Assembly: GCF_002878395.1 (NCBI RefSeq)
Contig: NC_061121.1
Span: 12,839,405 to 12,903,404, forward strand
DNA from: Capsicum annuum
Taxonomy: Eukaryota; Streptophyta; Magnoliopsida; Solanales; Solanaceae
Length of the DNA stretch: 64,000 bases
Direction: 5' to 3'
Shown here piece by piece: positions 1 to 10,784 of this stretch (position 1 is the first letter of the stretch; every line of letters starts with the position of its first letter). The notes beneath the pieces were generated by a model, which was given only the letters and a program-made list of their open reading frames with translations, did not search any database and was not told the DNA's origin. The position numbers were made by a program, and so were the translations under genes.

Positions 1-601
1 TGAGGAATTACTATTCTTTATAAAACTTTACGGACAAGTATGTGATCAGTAAACAAAGATTGATTGCACCTGGATAAGTGAATTTTCCTTTGAACTTTTC
101 ATAGTGAACATGTATCGAATGCACTCGATCAATCGATAGATTTTATATCTTTGAACCGTCAAACTTTGGTGTACACCTAGAAAACACATGTCACATAATC
201 AATCTTTTACCATTTATGGTTCTCACGATTTTATTCGTTTCAGTCATGAACACGTCCTGGTTTCATGAGATTTTAGAGAATAGACCTTTACTAACATTCT
301 TCTTGAAACAACTTCAACTTCACTCTTACATAGGTTATTTCTAGATGTTCAATCCTATAGATTAAACTATTAGGTCAAATCTGCCAAATTTAAATAATCA
401 TTAAAAAACTTCACACCACAAGCCTTATCCTTGTTTCCTAAATATTGTCTACATCATGAGAATGAGTTGGGTATATTGACAATGCTGAACACCCAATCAC
501 AACTTTGTTTGATCTCCTTGAACCTAACTCTTGGGATCTCCAGTCTACTAGGTAGAGTTACCGCCATGCTGACTTGTCCTAGGCCATAAACCCATTTCCT
601 T
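1..601 (-). mobile_element. copia 3' internal tail, non-coding
   Basis: On the minus strand this follows the copia RNase H end. It shows no open frame of note and no recognisable LTR boundary or polypurine tract. It is most simply the 3' untranslated part of the element before a 3' LTR outside the window. Confidence 0.5.
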
Positions 602-835
602 CTATGTTCTCTCAACTCCCTCTCTAGATAGGCCTTTTGTAAGTGGATCCGATATATTATTCTTTGACTTCACATAGTTAACAATGATAATTTCACTAGA
701 GAGTAGTTCTCTAACGGTATTATATCTCCATCTTATATGATAAGATTTATCGTTATACATCATGATCCCTGCCATACCTATCACTGCTTGGCTATTACAG
801 TGTATACATGCTGATGCCATTGGTTTGGGCTAATA
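602..835 (-). pseudogene. copia RNase H C-terminal fragment
   Basis: The minus-strand frame translates to the end of a copia RNase H, with recognisable blocks such as HIRWRYNTVRELL, DYVKSK-like NYVKSKNNISDPLTKGL and EGVER. In the family this region carries the H-x-D-S-Q block; here it reads HCNSQ, so a catalytic Asp appears replaced by Asn. It follows the reverse transcriptase fragments in the expected order. Confidence 0.85.
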
Positions 836-1179
836 AGGAATATCTTCCAAGAAATTTTGGAGCCATTCAACTTTTTCACCGACTTTATCTAATGTGATAA
901 ATTCAAATTCCATTGTAGAAGGGGCAATACATATCTGTTTGGACGATTTTCAATAGACTGCTCCTCCACCTAAAGTAAATACATATCCACTCGTGGATTT
1001 TACTTCATTCGATTCGGTGATCCAATTTGCATTACTTTATCCTTCAATTACCATTGGATATTTATTATAATTCAAAGCATAGTCTTGAGTGTATTTAAGA
1101 TACCTCAAAACTCTTTTCATTGCCATCCAATAAGTTTTATTGGAATTACTCGTGTACCGACTCAATTTACTAATAAATA

Positions 1180-2110
1180 ACGCATGCTATGTCTGGCCGT
1201 GTATAATTCATGATATACATTAAACATTCCAACACTCTTGCATAGTCCAACTGTGAGTCACTTTCACCTTCATTCTCTTGAAGTGCAAATTTCACGTCCA
1301 ATGGAGTCTTGACAATATCAAAATCCAAATACTTGAACTTGTCAAGTACCCTTTCGATGTAATAAGACTGTCACAATGCCAACTCTTGTGGAGTTTTATG
1401 GATTCTTATTCCTAAGAGTACATCCACAACTCCAAGGTATTTCATATCAAACTTGCTCTCAAGCATTTGTTTCGTAGCATTTATGTCAGAAATGTCTCTA
1501 CTGATGATCAACATGACATCCATATATAAAAAATTAATGACTTTGTGATTCAGAGTATCTTTAATGTAAACACATTTATCACATTCATTTATTTTAAACC
1601 CTTTTACCAACATAGTTTGGTCAACCTTTGCATGCCACTATTTAAGTGCTTGTTTTAGTCCATTGAGTGACTTAACAAGTCTGCACACCTTCTTTTCTTT
1701 ACCAGGAACCGCAAAATCCTTAGCTTGTTCCATGTAAATTTCTTCCTTCAATTCTCCATTCAAGAATGTTGTTTTTACATTTATTTGATGAATTTCAAGA
1801 CCATATACCGTCACCAAGGCAACTAACATCCGAATTGACGTTATCCTCGTTCCAGACGAGTATATATCAAAGTAATCAAGGCTTTCCTTCTGTTTGAAGC
1901 CTTTTACTACAAGTCTTGCCTTTTATTTGTCAATAGTACCATCCACTTTAATTTTTATTTTGAAGATCCATTTAGAACCTAAAGGTTTATTTTCTGGAGG
2001 AAGATCAACCAACTCCCAAGTATGGTTGCTCAAGATTGATTCAATCTCACTATTGACTATCTCTTTTCAAAAGGATGAGTTTGAAAATGACATCGCTTCT
2101 TTAAATATTT
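1180..2110 (-). pseudogene. copia reverse transcriptase, broken
   Basis: Minus-strand fragments carry typical copia RT blocks: HTWELVDLPPENKPLGSKWI near 2030, INVKTTFLNGELKEEIYMEQ near 1760, and the KYLG/LLGIRI block near 1400. The usual catalytic YVDD motif reads YMDV near 1520, so the second essential Asp is lost. Stops divide the frame around 1370, 1635 and 1920. In an active element this enzyme would copy the RNA genome in virus-like particles; this copy is inactive. Confidence 0.85.
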
Positions 2111-2353
2111 GAGGCTCATTTTCTAAGAGAAATATTAGAAAATTCAATCCAAACGAAGTTGATTTTCTTTCACGTGTACTACATCTTAGATTCTCATCAT
2201 TATGTACTTCATCGTTTGGTTCATCTCGAGGTCATTTAGACCCTTCCACTAGACTGTCCATGTCTAGTTCTATACGGATAAATGTGTTTCATTATCTGAT
2301 TCAATTACCGTATTTTCATTGATATTTGAATGTTCGGATTTATGAATAAAAAG

Positions 2354-3419
2354 TCAACATACTTTACTACTTTTAGCATATCCTATAAACACACAGTCCA
2401 CAGTCTTAGGTCTTATTTTCACCTTTTTAGGCATAGGAACTTGGACTTTCGCTAACACCTTCATACTTTGAAATATTTCAAGTTGGGTTTTCTTCTTTTC
2501 CATTTTTTTATATGTAATTGTTAGTGTCTTATTATGGGGCACTCTTATTAGGATAGATTTTCCCACAAGTTTTGCAGTTAGCCTGAACTTATAAGTAAGA
2601 CATTCATCATTTCCTTTAAGATTTGGTTCTTCTTTTCTGTAATATCATTAGATTGGGGTGAATACAAGACAGTAGTTTGATGGATAATTTCATTCTCTAC
2701 ACATATTTTCATAAAAAGAGATTCATATTCTCCACCCCTATCATTTTTTATCGTTTTGATCTTTTTCTCTAATTGATTTTCAACTTCTGTTTTATATTGT
2801 CTAAACGCATCTATTGTTTCATCCTTATTGTTTAGCAAATATACACTACATTACCTAGTGCAATTGTTAATAAAAATTATAAAATACTTTTTCTCACCAT
2901 GAGATAATGTTGACTTCATATCACAAATTTCGGTATAGATTAAGTCTAAGGGATTGAAATTTCTTTCACAGACTTATACGGATGCTTAGCATACTTGGAT
3001 TCCACACACGTTTGATATTTTAATTTATTGCACTCAAAGTTTGGTAAAACTTCTACGTTAATCAGTTTTCTCAAAGTTTTGTAATTGACATGTCCTAATC
3101 GTTCATGCCACAATTCATTAGACTCAAGCAAGTTAGAAGAACCAAAACTTTTATTGATTTTAACTGTCATTGCACTTATTTTAAATAGTCCCTCAGTGAG
3201 GTAACCTTTTCCTGAATACACTTCTCCTTTACTAAGTATAATCTTATCTGAAATAAATATAGATTTGAATATATTTTTGTTAAAAAGTGATACAGAAATC
3301 AAGTTTTTTCTCAACTCTGGTACATAAAGAACGTTGTTGAGAGTCAACGCTTTGCCTGACGTCATTTTCAAGAAGATTTTTCCTAGCCCTTCAACTTTTA
3401 CAATTGGGGAGTTTGCCAT
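2354..3419 (-). pseudogene. copia GAG-pre-integrase and integrase, broken
   Basis: The 157-residue frame at 2946-3419 has the pre-integrase block ELWHERLGHVNYKTLRKL and the upstream NNVLYVPELRKNLISVS motif. The adjacent frames (2354-2838) continue with integrase core pieces: the IKNDRGGEY block holding the second catalytic Asp, and ITEKKNQILKEMMN holding the Glu. Stops separate the parts near 2574 and 2845. Retroviral-type integrases insert the cDNA; this one could not be made as a single protein. Confidence 0.85.
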
Positions 3420-3489
3420 ATAGATCTTCTCTTCACCTTAAGTCAGAGCGTATGCAGCAAACAAATCTTCATTGGCACAAACATGGCAG

Positions 3490-4543
3490 GTGGCACCAAA
3501 ATCCATCCACCATTCTCTAGGATTTTCCACCAAGTTACATTTAGAAAGAATGACACATAGATCATCTATTTCATTTTTGGATTCAGCCATATTGGTTTGT
3601 TCCTTCTTTTTGCCTTTCTTTGGTGCACGACAATCTGTTAACTTATGGACAACCTTGCCATAATTAAAACATTTCCTTTTGAATCTTTTCTTAGGTGGAT
3701 TGCTTTGTTGTCCAGTTTTTTCTGTTTCCTCGAGCTATTAGGATCGCCTTCTACAATGTTGGCTCTACTCATTGCAGAATTTCTTTTCGACCTTTTCTCT
3801 GCGATTTTATAGTCTTTCTCAATGAGCAACCTCACAATGAGGTCTTGGACTGTCTTCTCCTTCCTTTTGTGTTTCAAGTAATTTTTGAAGTCCTTCCACA
3901 AAAGTGACAACTTCTCCATTATTACAGCAACTTGAAAGTCTTCATTCACAATCAAACCTACAATAAAGTTTATGTGAATATTGAGAACATATTTAACATA
4001 TTCAAATAAGGTATTCACTATATTCATACTTTCAACAAAGAGATATAGGATGATAACTTGCAATTCTTATACTTGAGATACAACAGTCTTACTGTCAATC
4101 ATCTTGTATTCAACGAACCTTGCAACAAAGAACTTCTTAGTTCCAATATCCTTAGTCATATACTTCTGTTCCAGCATATCTCTTAACTCTTTCGATGTCT
4201 TTTTTTCGTTGTACACGTTAGACAAATCATCTTGGAGATCACTTAGGATATAGTTTTTACATAAGAAATCAAAATGTTTTTGATGCCTCCATTACATTAA
4301 ATCGCTCCTTGTCTGATGTACCTTCGGGCACTTCTGGAGAATCTTCGGATACGAATCTTTGAAGACACAAAGTTTTCAAGTATAAGAGCATCTTTTGTTG
4401 CCAACGTTTAAAATCTATACCCAAAATTTTTAGGACTTCTCCGCCGGTGCCATAGTGGGTGGTGCAGTTGTGCGACTTATTGTAGCAACATTCATTGCTG
4501 CTACACTTGTCCCACCATCAGTTACATGATCATCTGTAGTCAT
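3490..4543 (-). pseudogene. copia gag and protease start, broken
   Basis: A minus-strand ATG at 4541-4543 begins a gag-like frame (MTTDDHVTDGG), interrupted by several stops. The C-terminal zinc knuckle near 3650-3690 reads C-x2-Y-x4-H-x4-C, so its second Cys is replaced by Tyr. Just downstream the protease start reads WWMDFGATCH (3490-3510) where the family has D-S-G, so the active-site triad has lost its Ser. Both changes are point substitutions and mark an old, inactive copy. The order gag then protease supports minus-strand orientation. Confidence 0.8.
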
Positions 4544-4740
4544 TTTTCCTGTCACAAAAATACAATCAACTTTAGTATGTTAAAATATTAATTATAAGTT
4601 TGTAGCAACTTTAAACACTACTTGTTTCTAGTTTAACAATGAATTTTTTATGTCTTCTAATCATTAAATGAATGACCTTTAACTTGTGATGAAGTTCTTA
4701 TGTCTTCAAATCACTTGTTAAGTTCAAACAGAGTAGAAAG

Positions 4741-5676
4741 TGTTGGGTTCAATTGGTGTAGATAGATAATGGAGGGAAAGTCTTGGAGGGAAAGCGTACT
4801 CATTTAAGGAAAGTATACTTCTCCCACATTAATGAAAAAAAACAACTTTAATATATTTTTATTGAGTAATATTCTTTCAAGTGGATAGTGAGGTAAGAAT
4901 CAAGAGGTGCCTCGCGTCGCCGTCGTCACTTGCTCGGCTTCAACTTCGAATTTGTCAAATGATCGATGAAATTAATTTTTTAAACAAAGTTTATTTGAAA
5001 CTTCTATAAACAAGTGATTCGAAAAATCCAAGGAAAAACCAAAAACATTTTTCTCCATGAACGTGCATGTAGAAAAATTAAAATGTCACTTGAAAGAGAT
5101 GCAACCCTTCAAGAAAAAGACACATTATTTCGAAAAAAAGTGACTGTTCGGTCGGATGTGACTATTCAGAAAAAGACATACTCTTTCGGAATGGACAGAC
5201 ATGACTGTTCCAAAGTGATACACCCTTCCATGGACCATTGCTTCCTTTCCGAAGGGGCATGTGATGGCTATAAATACCTTCATTTTTGCCACAGGTAGAT
5301 ACAAAATTTTCTGCATTGTAAAAATACTCTTCTACTTCTAAAAACTCTGTGTAATCATCTACCGTTGAGTGAGTTTGAAGAATCAGATGGTTTGAGGTAC
5401 CGCTACATTCTGATTGTGAGCCATTTTATCCTGCGAGGAAAAATTCCACAACCTCGGGTACTTGAGGGGAACTAATTCCTAAAGGACACTCTGTGAAGTC
5501 GGAGGACCTAGTTTTGTTTTCTACTTCATCTTGTTTCTTTTAAATAACATACTTCTTTGATAGTTCTTGATGAACTTGTATTGATGGTGTTAAAAACTTC
5601 ATAAGTGTTCTTGAAATTGTCTTGAACAAAAGTTGAACTATTTGTACAAATATACAGATTGTGTACCTGAAACAAT
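4741..5676 (+). mobile_element. solo LTR of the same copia family, reversed, in the leader
   Basis: The sequence starts TGTTGGGTT and ends GAAACA(AT). It matches the 5' LTR at 5744-6641 over its whole length but in the opposite orientation. It is flanked by GAAAG at 4736-4740 and at 5678-5682, a likely 5-bp target duplication if the LTR ends two bases past the canonical CA. It carries a TATA-like TATAAATA near 5267. The simplest reading is insertion of a second element, then LTR-LTR recombination. About 67 bp separates it from the host element's own LTR. Confidence 0.7.
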
Positions 5677-5743
5677 AGAAAGCATAAAACTTTAATCTCC
5701 AGAAACCAAACATTACAGATTAGGGTTAATTCCTTAAGATTGT

Positions 5744-6641
5744 TGTTTCGGGTACACAATCTGTATGTTTGCACAATACCCTTCAATCTAAGTTCAAGAC
5801 TCTTTCAAGAACAACAATGAAGTTTAATACCTTCAACACAAGTTCAAAATGACTAATCAAAAGGAACTATTAAAGAAGTATGTTTATCTAAAAGAAATAA
5901 GATGTAGTAGAAGTAGAACCAAGTCCTCCGATTTCACGGAGTGTCCTTAAGGAATTAATTCCCTTAAGTACCTGAGGTTGCATCTCCCAAGATAAAATGA
6001 CTCATAATCCAAAGGTAGCGGTACCTCAAACTTCTAGATTTCCCGAACACACTCAACGGTTGATGATCACAAAAAATTTTTTTTGGAAGAAGAAGAATGT
6101 TTTTCAGCACTTTAAATTATATCTATACCTGAGGAAAAGTTCAGGTATTTATAACCATCAAGTGTCCCTTCAAAAAGGAAGCAAGGGTTCATGGAAAGGT
6201 GTATCATTTCGGAACAGTCATGTCTATTCCTTCCGAAACAGTGTCTTTTCTGAACAGTCATATCCGACCAAATTGTCACCCCTTTTCTGAAACAACGTGT
6301 CATTTTTCCGAAGGGTTGAGTCTCTTTTGAGGTGCGTTTCTGCATGCATTTGCATGGCGTACATGGAGAAATATTTTTATTTTTTCAAGTTTCAAATAAA
6401 CTTTGTCTAAAAATTTAAGTCGAAGCTAAGTGATAACAACACAAGGCATCTCTTGATTCTTGCTTCACTATCCACTTGAAGGTGTGTTTCTTGATAAAAA
6501 TACAATAAAGTTGCTTTCTCCGACCAATGTGGGAGAAGTAGACTTTCCTTTAAGTGAGTACACTTTCCTTTTAAGTGAGAGCACACTTTCCCTCCAATAA
6601 TTCCCTTCATTTTCCATTCACACATCCAATTAAACTCAACA
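5744..6641 (-). mobile_element. copia 5' LTR
   Basis: Read on the minus strand it starts TGTTGAGTTTAATTGG at 6641 and ends CCCGAAACA at 5744 (898 bp, TG...CA). A TATA-like sequence lies near 6150 in the minus orientation. The gag-pol remains follow it on the same strand. Its outer boundary sits directly against defensin-like exon sequence starting at 6645. I see no textbook initiator-Met tRNA primer-binding site next to 5744. Confidence 0.75.
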
Positions 6642-6644
6642 CAA

Positions 6645-6773
6645 TGTTGTGAGAAGAATCATTTTTATAATTTCAAAGGAGAAAAATCCAAGTGGTTCAT
6701 GTGAAAGAATCCTTGGCTATCCATCGACACTTTGCAACTGTCACCATGATTATTCAAATTAGAAGACAAAAAA
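6645..6773 (+). pseudogene. defensin-like locus A, exon 2 remnant cut by copia
   Basis: The sequence aligns with the second half of exon 2 of the intact gene at 9278-10235: CCEKN-, then KNPSG-C-E-, then LCNCHHD. A one-base shift lies near 6668, between the CCEKNHFYNF-like and EKNPSGSC-like parts. The final Cys codon TGT is TAT and the stop is lost. Everything upstream of the CC pair is replaced by the copia LTR that ends at 6641, so the signal peptide and first three cysteines are missing here. The 3' flank resembles that of gene B and the region after 42196, so it is a real family member, now dead. Confidence 0.8.
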
Positions 6774-7264
6774 GAAAGATAAAGTGAAACAAAAACTTTT
6801 AGTTTGATTGTTTGTTAGGATGGGATGATATATCTTGTATTGAATGTTATTTTGATACTTAATTATCATGTCAAGTCTTTAGAATGGAGAAATTTTTGGT
6901 AAGAAATATTTTCCTTTTAATGAGTTTTGTACTGTACGAATCTAAATTAATTTTGCTGTTAACTTCTGAATGATGAATAGTTAATTAAACAAGAAAAGTG
7001 TGGTCACCAGAAAGAAATCGAGTTTGTGAACTCTTAGTGAAAATGAGTAGGTTGTATGAATATAGGGTTGATGTTAGATGAATAATATTGACTGACAGAT
7101 TTCACCTACATTTTTGTGGAAGTACGTTGTATCTAACATGTAATTTTGGGGAAGTTCAAAACTTCAAATCAATGTTACTTACTATTTTCTAAGTTTACTT
7201 TGAATATTAGTCCATAAAATTAAAAGAGGTATTGTCTAACTTAAAACGGTAAATAATTAATTGG
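6774..7264. other. duplicated 3' flank of the defensin-like locus
   Basis: No gene is seen. The stretch 6800-6900 resembles the sequence after gene B (10240-10293 plus 14588 onward) and that at 55808-55890. The stretch 6970-7080 resembles 42200-42290. These shared flanks show that DEFL loci were duplicated as segments larger than the coding exons. Confidence 0.6.
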
Positions 7265-7612
7265 AGTGATGAGAAACATGTGTGGTCAAATTTTTAAAAT
7301 TCAGTTTATTTTGAGAAATACTTTTTTTAAAAGTATTTTTTATGAGAAACAGCTGACCAATAAGTTTAGAAAAATACTTTCAGCAGATAGTGTTTGACCA
7401 AACTCTAAAAGTGATTGTAAATGCATTTTTCTCAAAAGTATTTTTGGAAGAAACTATTTTTTTTAGCTTATGAAAAACTGCTTCTGTTACTTCCTAGAAG
7501 TACATATTTTTATCTAAAAATTTGATCAAACATTTTAATTTTTTTAAAATAAGCGTTTTTTAAAAAAAAAAAAGTGCTTTTAAAAAAAAATAAGTTTGGC
7601 CAAACATGCTAG
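7265..7612. repeat. MITE-like element with TTTGGCCAAAC-type ends
   Basis: The right end reads AAGTTTGGCCAAACATGCT and the left end has a diverged inverted counterpart (AACATGTGTGGTCAAATTTT). The inside is AT-rich and has mirrored AAAGTGCTTTT-like blocks. The copy at 59353-59695 has the same ends and internal motifs. It codes for nothing and fits a short inverted-repeat transposon; the superfamily is uncertain. Confidence 0.65.
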
Positions 7613-8400
7613 AAAAAAGGGCTAGAATTGATTGTAGCTATCATATTGACAAATTAAAAAAAAATAACAATCGACTTTAATAACGAAGAATTTTAGTAGT
7701 TTAGTTATTGACTATTTGAATCTCCATTTTGTTGGTGAGGCTTGGGTTTGATACCCAACTTCTTTTTTTTTTGGCTATTAACTGAACAAAAGAATTAAAT
7801 AAATAGAAAAATTTGTGACGACGAGGTTAATTAATTTATTTTGAGTTCCGGTGCTATGCACTAAACTATTCGTTTGGAACGAGGGACATGAAATAATTAA
7901 TTTTAACGAGGGATATGAGATAATTAATTTTTAAATTAATTATTTCATGTTTTGTTGGGATAAAATTATGGAATAAATTTATTTCAAAATTAGTTATCTA
8001 AAGATTGTATACTTTTATCTCACATTGAGTATGAAATAACAATTCTGAAATAACTAACACCAAAATTACTTATTCCCAACCAAATAATTTTTATAATTAG
8101 TAATAAAATAATAACAAACTCATTATAATAGATAAAAATCCACTGATATAATATACAAAAATTCATAATTCATATACTATCGACGTATATAAGTCAAATT
8201 TGTTATTTTTTGTATTTCAATCATAGGCTGGGGTAAGAAATTGTGAATTGTGAATTGTAATTATTTAATTTCTTGCCTTTGTCCTAGCACCAAAGTGTAT
8301 CCGGTAAAATTTAATCATTCACCAAAATATATATCAAGAAAAAACATCATTTTGTTTCCATTTTTACTGGAATTATATAATAATAATAATAAAAAGTTCT
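7613..8400. other. AT-rich intergenic stretch
   Basis: No coding potential is seen. A possible Pol III B-box-like GGTTTGATACC lies near 7746-7756, followed by a T-run, but no convincing A box was found. Around 7860-8100 there are mirrored TAATTATTTCATG-type words suggesting another old short inverted-repeat element. Confidence 0.35.
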
Positions 8401-8407
8401 ATAGAGT

Positions 8408-8795
8408 GATGGTTAGACGATCGATTTTGCTGTATGGGGCGGAGTGTGGCCTGTTAAGAAGGCTCACATACAGAAGATAAAGGTGGCAGAGATGAGAATG
8501 TTTCAATGGATGTGTGGGTGCACTAGGAAAGATAGGATTAGAAATGAGGTTATTTGAGATAAGGTGGGAGTGACATCAGTGGAAGACAAGATGAGGGAAG
8601 TGAGGTTGAGATATTTGGTCTTGTGATGAGGAGGGCCGTGGATATATGTCCCAGTGTGGAGGTGTGACTTGTGAGAGGTTGGCTAGTATTCCCACCAAGT
8701 GGGGTCTGGGGAGGGTAAGTGTACGCAGTCCATACCACTACCTCAGAAATGAGATACAGAGGTTGTTTCTGATAGACCTCCAGCTCAAAATAAAA
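8408..8795 (+). pseudogene. RTE-type LINE reverse transcriptase 3' end and tail
   Basis: Translation in shifting frames gives the C-terminal signature of plant RTE LINEs: LLYGAECG, then AHIQKIKVAEMRMFQWMCG, then RKDRIRNEVI and VEDKMREVRLRY. The fragment ends with the tail GGGTCTGGGGAGGGTAAGTG followed by a GATAGACCTCCAGCTC-like block. That tail is shared with Solanaceae SINEs that use the RTE machinery. Frameshifts and stops are numerous, and only the end of the element survives, as expected for 5'-truncated LINE copies. Confidence 0.8.
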
Positions 8796-8884
8796 AATCT
8801 AATACGGAATAAGAAAAGGACAAAATCAACATATCCAATAATACCATATACAAGATACACCAAGTAGTACACTAAAAGAAACAA

Positions 8885-9100
8885 CATCCTAAACTCATAC
8901 TAACCTTCCTACCCAAATCCGCCTCCTCCACAACTTCCTATCTAGGGTCATGTCCTCGGTAAGCTGGAGCTGCTCCATGTTCTGTCTAATCACCTCCCAC
9001 CAATATTTCTTAGCTCCATGTCCTGTCTAATCACCTCCCTCCAGTATTTCTTCGGTCAACCTCTACCTCGCTTGAACCCATCTCTATACTGGATATGTTG
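8885..9100 (-). pseudogene. second RTE LINE C-terminal fragment, opposite strand
   Basis: The reverse complement encodes the RTE C-terminal block: PKKYWREVIRQDM, then QLQLTEDMTLDRKLWRRRIW. The KKYWREVIRQDME segment is present twice because of a tandem duplication of about 41 bp (near 8975-9055). It converges on the plus-strand RTE fragment at 8408-8795. Confidence 0.7.
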
Positions 9101-9159
9101 TTTAGTTTTTTAAAAAATTTCTAACCTAAAGATGAAAAATAAGTCAAAATGGCCATTTC

Positions 9160-9277
9160 CCTACATAGTTTTTGCACCCTATTTAAAGCCCTAGAGATGA
9201 ACAATTATTTGTGCAACATACATTGATAATCCAATTCTAAAATATTAATTTTAACACATTTTTCCTTCATACACAAA
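9160..9277 (+). promoter_or_regulatory. probable promoter of defensin-like gene B
   Basis: A TATA-like TATTTAAA lies at 9180-9187, about 90 bp before the ATG at 9278. This matches the spacing of TATA to ATG at the internal copy (9590 to 9680). The 5' UTR is A/C-rich. This is inferred from position and sequence only. Confidence 0.5.
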
Positions 9278-10235
9278 ATGGCCAACTTCTCAACCACTTT
9301 GTTCATGTTGCTCCTCCTTGTTGCATCATGTATGCTATATGTATCCTTCTAACATTATTTCTATTCATTTTAGTATGAAAGTTTAATAAATTTTCTTGAT
9401 TAAACATATGATAAAAAACCATGTCTCATTCTATCCAATTTTTGCAGAAAAATTAAAGAGTTTTCTCAATATAAGATATCAAGTCAAAGAATGTAGAAAT
9501 CTAGTAAAACAATAATTCATCTATCATCTTACCTTATATTTCTCTTCCATCCAAATTTTCTATGTTTGTGGCTTTAAGTTTATGCACAGTATATATAGCC
9601 ATAAATGAGTACTCATTTTCTACATTTCAATATTCATATTCAAAATATTTTCTTGCATACTTTTTTTAATCACAAACAAATGGCTAAACTTTCATCAACT
9701 TTGTGCTTGTTCATCAACTTTTTTTTTTTTAAAATTTTATTCTTGAAATTTTCTAAAGGATGAATTAGTTTCAAAATTATTGTTAATCTGTTGCTAAATA
9801 ATTCATAATGAACATGTTTTTTTTTTTTTTTATGATTAATAATGAGTTTTTTATGTTTAGCGATGATAGTCGTACCTAAAAGAAATTTAAGAGGTCAAAA
9901 TAGCTACAAGTTGACCTTTCATTTAGTCTCCCCTACCTACAAAATTTCACTGGATATCTTAAGTTGTTAATTTATTGATGACACGAGCTATGTTATTTAC
10001 TTGAACAGGTAGCAGCGGCGCTCGCGACAAAGCGGGTAGTATCAGCGCAAATGTGATAGTACCAAATGATCGATGCTTAACAAATCTGGGCTTATGCCGT
10101 GATAAACTTTGTGGCGAACAGTGTTGTGAGAAGAATTGTTTTGATAATTTCACGGTGAAAAATCCATCTGGTGCTTGTGAGACCATCCTCGTCTTTCCAT
10201 TGATCAGACTTTGCAATTGTCACCATGATTGTTAG
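9278..10235 (+). CDS. defensin-like 10-Cys secreted peptide, gene B (two exons)
   Basis: Exon 1 is 9278-9329, the intron is 9330-10008 (GT...AG), and exon 2 is 10009-10235, giving a 92-residue product. Exon 1 encodes MANFSTTLFMLLLLVAS, a typical secretory signal core. The intron is phase 1 and the split codon makes Cys 18. Exon 2 holds ten further cysteines spaced C-x6-C-x4-C-x3-CC-x3-C-x12-C-x11-C-x-C-x3-C and stops right after the last Cys. The C-x3-C and C-x-C pairs fit the plant defensin-like fold; the CC pair and extra Cys suggest a fifth disulfide. Such peptides are secreted and serve in defence or pollen-pistil signalling; which one applies here is unknown. It is about 15 residues longer before the first Cys than gene E. 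The intron contains a second promoter-like region and a second exon 1-like ATG. Splicing is predicted, not shown. Confidence 0.75.
9440..9730 (+). pseudogene. second promoter and exon 1-like copy inside the gene B intron
   Basis: The stretch 9445-9600 matches the promoter of gene E (57215-57370), including GCACAGTATATATAGCC with its TATA at about 9590. An ATG at 9680 starts MAKLSSTLCLFINF, similar in style to a DEFL signal peptide. It runs into a poly-T tract with no GT donor at the expected place and then reaches a stop. This looks like exon 1 of a second gene copy fused into the intron. It may still act as an alternative promoter for exon 2. Confidence 0.6.
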
Positions 10236-10784
10236 AATACAAAAATAAAAAATAGTGGATCAAAACTTTTAATTTGATGTTTTATTAGGATACTAGTATA
10301 GTACCCGCACGATGTGCGGAAAATATAAAAGAATTAATTGTAATTGAAATTTTGGCCAAGTATATAAACTTTTCATTGTTAAACTCAAATATTCACCTGT
10401 TTGTAGTTTTTAGTTGAAATTTTAGTTGTTCTTATCAAAGTTATAGCAAAAAGTTCTGCACTTATCTTTAAAAAAATAGAGTCGGTGATGTATATCTTAT
10501 TCATTACTTTCGAACATCCTTTTTGGTACATATAACCTCTAAAATCACATCCTTCGCAATGTATACCATTAAGTAAAATCACATCCTGAATTCAGTAACA
10601 GGTTTCAAACAAATCTAAGAGAATTAATCATAGAACTAATTTTCAGTTGGAGTAGCACCCATAAATTTGAAGATTATAAAGAATGTTTCTAATGTTGTTT
10701 AACCAAACATGAATTCTCTTGTAACCAAAACAAAAACATTAAATTATAGAGAATAAATTTTTTGATAATCGTGGTGTCCAGCCA

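Larger units (their letters stand above)
1..6641 (-). mobile_element. Ty1/copia retrotransposon (Tork-like), degenerate, 3' end outside window
   Basis: Read on the minus strand from 6641 leftwards the order is 5' LTR (5744-6641), leader, gag, protease, GAG-pre-integrase, integrase, reverse transcriptase and RNase H. This is the Ty1/copia order. The 3' LTR is not seen and presumably lies left of position 1. The leader is interrupted by a solo LTR of the same family in opposite orientation (4741-5676). The coding region is broken by stops and frameshifts, and several catalytic residues are replaced, so it cannot move by itself. The right end abuts exon 2 of a defensin-like pseudogene, so the element probably inserted into that gene. 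The Tork assignment rests on recognisable pre-integrase and RNase H sequence and is moderately secure. Confidence 0.85.

Noticed and set aside
7740..7765. B-box-like GGTTTGATACC followed by a T-run, suggesting a tRNA or SINE
   Set aside because: No A box or cloverleaf could be built around it; a chance match is likely.
10385..10582. 65-residue minus frame inside the Helitron as a captured gene
   Set aside because: No recognisable domain, signal or splice pattern; its length is expected by chance.
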